A DNA stretch of 64,000 nucleotides from Galeruca laticollis (lineage: Eukaryota > Arthropoda > Insecta > Coleoptera > Chrysomelidae), in assembly GCA_963921935.1 (NCBI GenBank), contig OY998175.1, positions 177,293,262 to 177,357,261 of the forward strand. The letters run 5' to 3'. Below, in pieces: positions 55,650 to 64,000 of this stretch (position 1 is the stretch's first letter; the number at the start of each line of letters is the position of its first letter). The translations under genes and the position numbers were made by a program. A model generated the notes under the pieces. It searched no databases and was not told the origin of the DNA. It saw only the letters and a program-made list of their open reading frames with translations.

Positions 55650-58600
55650 ATATTTCGGAGAGCCACCTTTATATTCAACGAGTAGGGGTATATTAGAGTA
55701 GAGGACATACTGATTGGAGGGATTTTGCTTACGATGGGGAAGAAGCGTTGCAACGTCACCCTGAAAATTGAAATAAAATGTAACTTTCAAAGGAAACCAG
55801 AAGCCAAGTTGATATTTGGAGGGTAGACGCATTATAATGTTGAAAACACACTGTTTAAAGGAAATTTGCTTACGACGTGGAACAAGGGTTGACATGTCAC
55901 CCCCAAAAGTAAAATAAATTGTAGCTTCCAAAGGAAATGAGAAGCCAAGTTAATATTTGGAGGGTAGACGCATTATAATGTTGAAAACACACTGTTTAAA
56001 GGAAATTTGCTTACGAGGGAGAACAAGGGTTGAAATGTCACCCCAAAAACTAAAATAAATTATAACTTCCAAAGGAAACGAGAAGCCAAGTTAATATTTG
56101 GAGGGTAGACGTATTATAATGTTGAAAACACACTGTTCAAAGGAAATTTGCTTACGAGGGGGAACAAGGGTTGAAATGTCACCCCCAAAACTAAAATAAA
56201 TTATAACTTCCAAAGGAAACGAGAAGCCAAGTTAATATTTGGAGGGTAGAAGCATTATAATGTTGAAAACACACTGTTTAAAGGAAATTTGCTTACGAGG
56301 GGGAACAAGGGTTGAAATGTTACCCCCAAAACTTAAATAAATTGTAACTTCCAAAGGAAACGAGAAGCCAAGTTAATATTTGGAGGGTAGAAGCATTATA
56401 ATGTTGAAAACACACTGTTTAAAGGAAAATTGCTTACGAGGGGGAACAAGGGTTGAAATGTTACCCCCAAAACTAAAATAAATTATAACTTCCAAAGGAA
56501 ACGAGAAGCCAAGTTAATATTTGGAGGGTAGACGTATTATAATGTTGAAAACACACTGTTCAAAGGAAATTTGCTTACGAGGGGGAACAAGGGTTGAAAT
56601 GTCACCCCAAAAACTTAAATAAATTCTAACTTCCAAAGGAAACGAGAAACCAAGTTAATATTTGGAGGGTAGAAGCATTATAATGTTGAAAACACACTGT
56701 TTAAAGGAAATTTGCTTACGAGGGGGAACAAGGGTTGAAATGTTACCCCCAAAACTTAAATAAATTGTAACTTCCAAAGGAAACGAGAAGCCAAGTTAAT
56801 ATTTGGAGGGTAGAAGCATTATAATGTTGAAAACACACTGTTTAAAGGAAATTTGCTTACGAGGGGGAACAAGGGTTGAAATGTTACCCCCAAAACTAAA
56901 ATAAATTATAACTTCCAAAGGAAACGAGAAGCCAAGTTAATATTTGGAGGGTAGACGTATTATAATGTTGAAAACACACTGTTCAAAGGAAATTTGCTTA
57001 CGAGGGGGAACAAGGGTTGAAATGTCACCCCCAAAACTAAAATAAATTATAACTTCCAAAGGAAATGAGAAGCCAAGTTAATATTCGGAGGGTAGACGTA
57101 TTATAATGTTGAAAACACACTGCTTGAAGGAAAATTGCTTACGAGGGGGAACAAGGGTTGAAATGTCACCCCAAAAACTTAAATAAATTGTAACTTCCAA
57201 AGGAAACGAGAAGCCAAGTTAATATTTGGAGGGTAGAAGCATTATAATGTTGAAAACACACTGTTTAAAGGAAATTTGCTTACGAGGGGGAACAAGGGTT
57301 GAAATGTTACCCCCAAAACTTAAATAAATTGTAACTTCCAAAGGAAACGAGAAGCCAAGTTAATATTTGGAGAGTAGAAGCATTATAATGTTGAAAACAC
57401 ACTGTTTAAAAGAAAATTGCTTACGAGGGGGAACAAGGGTTGAAATGTTACCCCCAAAACTAAAATAAATTATAACTTCCAAAGGAAACGAGAAGCCAAG
57501 TTAATATTTGGAGGGTAGACGTATTATAATGTTGAAAACACACTGTTCAAAGGAAATTTGCTTACGAGGGGGAACAAGGGTTGAAATGTCACCCCAAAAA
57601 CTTAAATAAATTGTAACTTCCAAAGGAAACGAGAAGCCAAGTTAATATTTGGAGGGTAGAAGCATTATAATGTTGAAAACACACTGTTTAAAGGAAATTT
57701 GCTTACGAGGGGAACAAGGGTTGAAATGTTACCCCCAAAACTTAAATAAATTGTAACTTCCAAAGGAAACGAGAAGCCAAGTTAATATTTGGAGGGTAGA
57801 AGCATTATAATGTTGAAAACACACTGTTTAAAGGAAATTTGCTTACGAGGGGGAACAAGGGTTGAAATGTTACCCCCAAAACTAAAATAAATTATAACTT
57901 CCAAAGGAAACGAGAAGCCAAGTTAATATTTGGAGGGTAGACGTATTATAATATTGAAAACACACTGTTCAAAGGAAATCTGCTTACGAGGGGGAACAAG
58001 GGTTGAAATGTCACCCCCAAAACTAAAATAAATTATAACTTCCAAAGGAAATGAGAAGCCAAGTTAATATTTGGAGGGTAGACGTATTATAATGTTGAAA
58101 ACACACTGCTTGAAGGAAAATTGCTTACGAGGGGGAACAAGGGTTGAAATGTCACCCCAAAAACTTAAATAAATTGTAACTTCCAAAGGAAACGAGAAGC
58201 CAAGTTAATATTTGGAGGGTAGAAGCATTATAATGTTGAAAACACACTGTTTAAAGGAAATTTGCTTACGAGGGGGAACAAGGGTTGAAATGTTACCCCC
58301 AAAACTTAAATAAATTGTAACTTCCAAAGGAAACGAGAAGCCAAGTTAATATTTGGAGGGTAGAAGCATTATAATGTTGAAAACACACTGTTTAAAGGAA
58401 AATTGCTTACGAGGGGGAACAAGGGTTGAAATGTTACCCCCAAAACTAAAATAAATTATAACTTCCAAAGGAAACGAGAAGCCAAGTTAATATTTGGAGG
58501 GTAGACGTATTATAATGTTGAAAACACACTGTTCGAAGGAAATTTGCTTACGAGGGGGAACAAGGGTTGAAATGTCACCCCAAAAACTTAAATAAATTCT

Positions 58601-59756
58601 AACTTCCAAAGGAAACGAGAAGCCAAGTTAATATTTGGAGGGTAGAAGCATTATAATGTTGAAAACACACTGTTTAAAGGAAATTTGCTTACGAGGGGGA
58701 ACAAGGGTTGAAATGTTACCCCCAAAACTTAAATAAATTGTAACTTCCAAAGGAAACGAGAAGCCAAGTTAATATTTGGAGGGTAGAAGCAATATAATGT
58801 TGAAAACACACTGTTTAAAGGAAATTTGCTTACGAGGGGGAACAAGGGTTGAAATGTTACCCCCAAAACTAAAATAAATTATAACTTCCAAAGGAAACGA
58901 GAAGCCAAGTTAATATTTGGAGGGTAGACGTATTATAATATTGAAAACACACTGTTCAAAGGAAATCTGCTTACGAGGGGGAACAAGGGTTGAAATGTCA
59001 CCCCCAAAACTAAAATAAATTATAACTTCCAAAGGAAATGAGAAGCCAAGTTAATATTTGGAGGGTAGACGTATTATAATGTTGAAAACACACTGCTTGA
59101 AGGAAAATTGCTTACAAGGGGGAACAAGGGTTGAAATGTCACCCCAAAAACTTAAATAAATTGTAACTTCCAAAGGAAACGAGAAGCCAAGTTAATATTT
59201 GGAGGGTAGAAGCATTATAATGTTGAAAACACACTGTTTAAAGGAAATTTGCTTACGAGGGGGAACAAGGGTTGAAATGTTACCCCCAAAACTTAAATAA
59301 ATTGTAACTTCCAAAGGAAACGAGAAGCCAAGTTAATATTTGGAGGGTAGAAGCATTATAATGTTGAAAACACACTGTTTAAAGGAAAATTGCTTACGAG
59401 GGGGAACAAGGGTTGAAATGTTACCCCCAAAACTAAAATAAATTATAACTTCCAAAGGAAACGAGAAGCCAAGTTAATATTTGGAGGGTAGACGTATTAT
59501 AATGTTGAAAACACACTGTTCAAAGGAAATTTGCTTACGAGGGGGAACAAGGGTTGAAATGTCACCCCAAAAACTTAAATAAATTGTAACTTCCAAAGGA
59601 AACGAGAAGCCAAGTTAATATTTGGAGGGTAGAAGCATTATAATGTTGAAAACACACTGTTTAAAGGAAATTTGCTTACGAGGGGGAACAAGGGTTGAAA
59701 TGTTACCCCCAAAACTAAAATAAATTATAACTTCCAAAGGAAACGAGAAGCCAAGT
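55650..59756. repeat. 141-bp satellite with 987-bp higher-order repeat
   Basis: Monomers are marked by GGAGGGTAGA at 141-bp steps (GGGTAGA at 55,821, 55,962, 56,103, 56,244, 56,385 and so on), about 29 copies. Variants recur every seven monomers. The CTGCTTGAAGG variant is at 57,121, 58,107 and 59,094, spacings of 986 and 987 bp, and the ACGTATT/AAGCATT pattern repeats in the same order. The left edge monomers (55,650-55,960) are diverged, as array edges usually are. The right edge is cut sharply at about 59,756. No gene is encoded. Confidence 0.95.
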
Positions 59757-59779
59757 TGATATACTTAACCATTCCAAGG

Positions 59780-60640
59780 TACATAGAACACAGCGTAACA
59801 TAACTTATTACTTTTCCATATTTCCTGTAGTTCTCTTATTATTCAAGATTATTCATGTATTTGATTTTTCATACCTACCTTACCAATTGCGTAAGACAAA
59901 TTTTATCGAAATTTAGTTTTCTAAAGTTTGTTATCGCTTTGTTTCGGTAATTTAGACCACTTTTTCTCTATAACATTTTTTCATATTTCCAGTAGATTTC
60001 TTATTATTCAAGATTTCTTAGTATTTGACGTTTCATTTTCATATACCCACCTAAGGTGCTGCGTAAGACAAATTTTATCGAAATTTATTTTTGTAAAGTT
60101 TGTTATCGCTTTGTTTCGGTAATTTAGACCACTTTTTCTCTATACCATTTTTTCATATTTCCAGTAGATTTCTTATTATTCAAGATTTCTTGGTATTTGA
60201 CTTTACATGTTAATATACCTACCTACCTTGAGAATTTCGTAAGACAAATTTTATCGAAATTTATCTTTCTTAAGTTTGTTATCGCTTTGCTTCAGTGTTT
60301 TAGACCACTTTTTCTCTATAACATTTTTTCATATTTCCAGTAGATTTCTTATTATTCAAGATTTCTTGGTATTTGACTTTACATGTTAATATACCTACCT
60401 ACCTTGAGAATTTCGTAAGGCAACTTTTATCGAAATTTATCTTTCTTAAGTTTGTTATCGCTTTGTTTCAGTGTTTTAGACCACTTTTTCTCTATAACAT
60501 TTTTTCATATTTCCAGTAGATTTCTTATTATTCAAGATTTCTTAGTATTTGACGTTTCATTTTCATATACCCACCTAAGGTGCTGCGTAAGACAAATTTT
60601 ATCGAAATTTATTTTTGTAAAGTTTGTTATCGCTTTGCTT
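59780..60640 (+). repeat. Five tandem repeats of 172-176 bp
   Basis: Units start near 59,780, 59,953, 60,125, 60,301 and 60,477, each containing TAGACCACTTTTTCTCTATA, a TTCCAGTAGATTTCTTATTA block and CGTAAGACAAATTTTATCG. They are unrelated to the 141-bp satellite and lie directly upstream of the long reading frame, so they may be the 5' subterminal region of the same element. Short open frames inside are repeat shadows. Confidence 0.9.
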
Positions 60641-60760
60641 TTTTGATTTGCTGTGGTATTTTCATATCATTTAGTAATCGGTGTTACGTTTTTTATTTTG
60701 TTGTTCGACATAGAGTGGAATAATAGGTACTCACAGTTTTGAATCTATTCCAAAAGCATC

Positions 60761-63700
60761 ATGACTCGCACGTTTAAAAGGAAGATTTCTAGAGCAGATG
60801 TCTTAAAACTCATAAAGTGTTCACTCAAACAAAGTCCCGATATAAATGTTTCAGACAAGATTTTTCATGAAGCAATCGCTCTTCAATTAAAAGGGAGTAA
60901 ATATGGCTATCCTAGCATAATTGCGCAAATTACTGAAAGATATTTGGAAAGTTCCAATATGAAACAAAATCTGGAAAAAATGTCTAAAACAAAAACGGTG
61001 AAAGATATTTGGCAGCTCATGTTTAAATCTCCAATGGTACCGGTGCAAGGCAAATGGAGAGACCCACTTTCTTTTTACGGCAACATATGCAAAAGCTCTG
61101 GGCTTAAAAATACTCTTAAAAATAGGAAGAAAATTTATAATTTCAAGATATCTATTAAGGTAAGAGATTCAAACCATCCAAAAATTTCAGATGATACTGA
61201 AAACAAGCTTCAAAAAGTTGCTGAAATCGAACAAATTTCCCAAAATGAAAATATCTCTACGTCTCTTGAGCATACAATTACGGTTGTTGGAAATAGTGAT
61301 AGTCCAATGGGACCAGGTTCACAAAATATTGAACATGATGATACATTTTTACTAGCGAACGAACCTGATTTATTTTGTAAACAAAAGTTTCATGAAGTTT
61401 TTAATTCCAGTAATAAATCTCGTTCGGAAAAGAATGAGTTTGAACTTAATTATTTACCTGAAGTAGGTTCCGATAATAATAAAGTGACATCAACACCAGC
61501 TGCTATTGAAATAGGAAAAACTTCCTCGCAGATAACTCCGGATACTTATATACCGAAATCATTACTAAATCTTTCAAGTCCTAATATATCTTCTTGTGTT
61601 CTACCCAAAGAATCAGAAAACCATTTCAATATTGAAAATAAACCTCACTATAAAGCCTGTACATTTTTAGAAGGAACATTTATTATTAAAAGTAATGAAA
61701 AAGATCTGATATATAGCGAAGATAAGTTGAATAAACAGATCTATCCGTTTTATATGCGTAAAATGTTGAAAAAACATGTTAATAATGTATGTGTCATAGT
61801 TTTCAAATTCGTGAAATATTTGAAAAAAAGCAATTCTACTGTTATTTATGCAGCGTGTAGACAGAACAATTATCATTGCAAGAAGTTTAAAATTGTAGTA
61901 TGTGGGAATTTAGTAAGTGTTTACAGTTCTTCTCTACATTACTATCATTCAAAATATATGACGTCTCCAATAAGAGGAATAGAGAGATCTATTTTACAAA
62001 CAAAATTGACTAATGAAAAAGCTTTTAATTACAAAAAAAAATCGTTGTTAATGCCAAATGAAAATATCTTAAATAAGGGAAAAAATTTGCAACAAATTAA
62101 ATCTGATTGCGTTTTACGAAAACTTAAATCGGAGGGTAACTCAAAACAAGACCGTCATAAAGATGATGTAGTTGATATGTTGTTGATGCACCGAGATCAT
62201 CCCGATTTTATCAAAGAAGTTTCATTACCTTTCAATGTCAAATTATTTAGTTCAAAACAGCTTGATATATTAAAGTCCCAAAAAATTAATAACCAATTGC
62301 CGTATATTCACTTTGATGCAACAGGAGGTGTTGTACGACCTCCAGTTGATAACTGCAAAAGAATTTTGTTTTATTCCGCAGTAATCAAAATTGAGAAAAC
62401 AAACAGGATCTTTTCAATATTTTCTATGGTTTCATCACAACACGATTCTAATTCAATATTTAAATTGCTATCTGATTTTAGATTTTTTTGCGAACAAAAT
62501 TCTTATTGGCCTGCGTTTTCTGGTGTAATAACTGATTTTAGCTTCGCAACTTTACATGCAGCTACAAAAGCATTTAATAGATGTACACTTTCTGAGTATT
62601 TAGAAAAATGTTATGAATTTAATATTGGTAATCAAAAGAATGAGTTAATTCAAATCCACTTGTGCTGTGCCCATTATATGAAAATGGTTTCAAAGGATAT
62701 TAACAAATTAGCCAAAAATGAAACACAACAAATATTTTTCAAAGAAATAATGGCTTGGGCAATTTTGATAAAAAGTTTAGGAACATTTGATGAATTTGTT
62801 GAAAATGTAAGCATTTTGTTAAACTGCCAATATTATGATTTACAAGCTGAAAGTTCTTTTATGTATTTAAAACTTATATCCACAGAAACTACATTAAAAA
62901 TTGATAAGGATGACGAAGGTATCGAGTACAACTATGCCGACTTAGATATAGGAGCCAAAGAACTGATGAAATCAAGTCCTTATTTCCGGAGATTTCACCA
63001 CATTTTTTCCAGTATAAATATTTTACCTGGACAGGGAGATATAAATCCATACCTAAACGCTGAATTTCTTCAGTTAATTTTGTACAAATACTTACCCTTG
63101 TGTCCACTTTGGAGCGGATTAATGATAGAATGTGACAGATGCAGCAATTGTCTGGTAGAGAATTATTTCGGTCAATTAAAAAACATTACTTTAAGTGGCA
63201 AACGAAATTTAAAATGTTCCCAATTCATTCGAAAATTAAATATGGATACGTTGTCATTATATAACGAACACAAGTTGGGAATACATAAAACTCGTTTGGC
63301 TATTCCCAGAAAAAAAAGTATTGATGAAACTCAAGCGACAGAAAGCTGGAATAAAAAAAAGAAACTACGTGCACCGTCCCATTTTGATGCGAAATTTTTG
63401 AAAGGAATCCATTCCAAATCTTCAGTTCATTCCACTCCCTATAAAAATGTGGAGAATGTAGAAAAAAGATTATTTGCGGAAGATGATGAAGATCTTATCG
63501 TGTGTGCGTACTGTGGTCATGGAACGGAAAATGATGTAACGGCATGGGTCCAGTGCGATAAATGTTTGCGATGGATTCATCAATCTTGCGACAAATGGTC
63601 GAATGATAAATCCTACAACAACTTATTTTATTGTGAAATTTGTAACACCGCTAAAGAAAATAATTCTGTAATTCCAAATACGAATAGGTATCTTTATAAA

Positions 63701-64000
63701 CAGTGTGAAACTTTTTTTTCGGAAAGAATTGATCTATCTGAAAAAATGTCTGAGAAATTAGAGTACAATACCCGTGACCAAAACAAAAGCGGTATATGGT
63801 GGAACGAAAGAAAGATACGCGTAACAGCTTCAAATTTCGGAAGGATTTGTAAAGCTCGAAGAATCTCCAAAAACCTTATTATTTCATTAACGGAACCCAA
63901 AAAAATAAGTACTCCCAGTATTAACCATGGCTTAAAATTCGAAGACTTAGCACGCATCGAGTACTGCCGCATGAAATCTTTAAATTGCTCCAAAGTAGGA
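60761..64000 (+). CDS. Giant transposase-like protein: D/D/E domain, PHD finger and YqaJ-type nuclease (partial)
   Basis: From ATG 60,761 the frame is open for 1080 codons and runs off the window without a stop. Residues 1-110 are basic and unassigned, and 110-330 are low-complexity and polar. At about 366 a Cys/His-containing region (A-A-C-R-Q-N-N-Y-H-C-K-K-F) is followed by S-P-I-R-G-I-E-R. A transposase-like RNase H fold then shows D519 (Y-I-H-F-D-A-T-G-G), D592 (V-I-T-D-F-S) and E800 (L-V-E-N-Y-F-G-Q-L-K). Between them lie H-L-C-C-A-H-Y-M-K (about 640) and C-D-R-C-S-N-C just before E800. A PHD finger spans C915 to C961 (C-x2-C, W-V-Q-C-D-K-C-L-R-W-I-H-Q-S-C, Y-C-E-I-C). From W1013, W-W-N-E-R-K-I-R-V-T-A-S-N-F-G-R-I and H-G-L-K-F-E-D-L-A-R match the first motifs of YqaJ/lambda-type exonucleases. 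The D-x-E-x-K part would lie beyond the window. Likely a mobile-element protein with intact coding capacity. Superfamily uncertain: MULE/KDZ-like is my guess. Confidence 0.85.
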   Translation, partial: MTRTFKRKISRADVLKLIKCSLKQSPDINVSDKIFHEAIALQLKGSKYGYPSIIAQITERYLESSNMKQNLEKMSKTKTVKDIWQLMFKSPMVPVQGKWRDPLSFYGNICKSSGLKNTLKNRKKIYNFKISIKVRDSNHPKISDDTENKLQKVAEIEQISQNENISTSLEHTITVVGNSDSPMGPGSQNIEHDDTFLLANEPDLFCKQKFHEVFNSSNKSRSEKNEFELNYLPEVGSDNNKVTSTPAAIEIGKTSSQITPDTYIPKSLLNLSSPNISSCVLPKESENHFNIENKPHYKACTFLEGTFIIKSNEKDLIYSEDKLNKQIYPFYMRKMLKKHVNNVCVIVFKFVKYLKKSNSTVIYAACRQNNYHCKKFKIVVCGNLVSVYSSSLHYYHSKYMTSPIRGIERSILQTKLTNEKAFNYKKKSLLMPNENILNKGKNLQQIKSDCVLRKLKSEGNSKQDRHKDDVVDMLLMHRDHPDFIKEVSLPFNVKLFSSKQLDILKSQKINNQLPYIHFDATGGVVRPPVDNCKRILFYSAVIKIEKTNRIFSIFSMVSSQHDSNSIFKLLSDFRFFCEQNSYWPAFSGVITDFSFATLHAATKAFNRCTLSEYLEKCYEFNIGNQKNELIQIHLCCAHYMKMVSKDINKLAKNETQQIFFKEIMAWAILIKSLGTFDEFVENVSILLNCQYYDLQAESSFMYLKLISTETTLKIDKDDEGIEYNYADLDIGAKELMKSSPYFRRFHHIFSSINILPGQGDINPYLNAEFLQLILYKYLPLCPLWSGLMIECDRCSNCLVENYFGQLKNITLSGKRNLKCSQFIRKLNMDTLSLYNEHKLGIHKTRLAIPRKKSIDETQATESWNKKKKLRAPSHFDAKFLKGIHSKSSVHSTPYKNVENVEKRLFAEDDEDLIVCAYCGHGTENDVTAWVQCDKCLRWIHQSCDKWSNDKSYNNLFYCEICNTAKENNSVIPNTNRYLYKQCETFFSERIDLSEKMSEKLEYNTRDQNKSGIWWNERKIRVTASNFGRICKARRISKNLIISLTEPKKISTPSINHGLKFEDLARIEYCRMKSLNCSKVG

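Noticed and set aside
55614..55931. 105-codon minus-strand frame as a gene
   Set aside because: It lies wholly in decayed satellite monomers; kept only as a minor finding about the repeat.
55650..59756. CRISPR-like array
   Set aside because: Monomers are contiguous 141-bp tandem copies with no unique spacers, in a eukaryotic satellite context.
59928..60646. Two near-identical 64-codon plus-strand frames
   Set aside because: Same frame in two copies of the 172-176-bp tandem repeat; repeat shadows, not genes.

Overview
The window is eukaryotic, AT-rich, intron-poor repeat DNA from an arthropod, most likely an insect (a beetle would fit, but this is inference). The reasons are several Penelope-like elements (PLEs) carrying RT and GIY-YIG, DD41D Tc1/mariner-type transposases with a DUF4817-like N-terminal domain, a BEL/Pao relic, an errantivirus-like gypsy relic with env, a hAT relic, long foldback elements and tandem satellites. 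I see no convincing single-copy host gene, no rRNA, no CRISPR array and no bacterial-style operon. Nearly every coding signal belongs to a mobile element, and most are broken.

Layout. 1-1.6 kb: 5' end of a gypsy-type retroelement (tRNA-type PBS, broken gag). 2.3-4.0 kb: PLE family 1 in head-to-head orientation. 4.0-4.5 kb: transposase fragment. 5.79-9.67 kb: a foldback element built from 290-bp tandem units. 10.4-13.0 kb: relics of a GGQN/DSMH-type mobile protein and of BEL/Pao. 15.07-16.88 kb: a nearly complete DD41D transposon. 16.96-17.28 kb: a TTAA MITE. 18.2-20.2 kb: a giant palindrome with a tRNA-Phe pseudogene in one arm. 20.6-23.1 kb: a long-TIR element with a deleted DD41D transposase. 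24.2-27.5 kb: hAT, Tc1-like and C2H2 relics. 27.7-30.7 kb: a second foldback element of the 290-bp family. 30.9-35.1 kb: a PLE family 1 tail and PLE family 2 (inverted pair inside (TA)n).

35.28-44.73 kb holds a young Ty3/gypsy element with 2.0-kb LTRs that are almost identical. It has a PBS, a coiled-coil ORF, Gag, and Pol (PR-RT-RH-IN), linked by apparent -1 frame changes. 44.7-47.2 kb looks like the diverged LTR and PBS of a relative. 47.28-52.77 kb is PLE family 3: an inverted 5'-truncated copy abutting a near-complete copy flanked by two ~430-bp pseudo-LTRs. 52.8-55.5 kb is an errantivirus-like relic (integrase, broken env) on the minus strand. 55.65-59.76 kb is a 141-bp satellite organised into a 987-bp (7-mer) higher-order repeat.

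From 60,761 to the window edge runs one uninterrupted plus-strand reading frame of 1080 codons with no stop. It combines an RNase H-fold transposase-like D/D/E region, a PHD finger and the start of a YqaJ-type exonuclease domain. It is preceded by five 172-176-bp tandem repeats. This is the most striking gene of the window.

The second striking theme is RNA: all three PLE families carry, in their terminal regions, motifs that fold like minimal hammerhead ribozymes. They share an extra A after the CUGANGA box and a self-complementary stem-III tetranucleotide (ATAT, AGCT, ACGT). In one copy the stem-II hairpin has been tandemly expanded.
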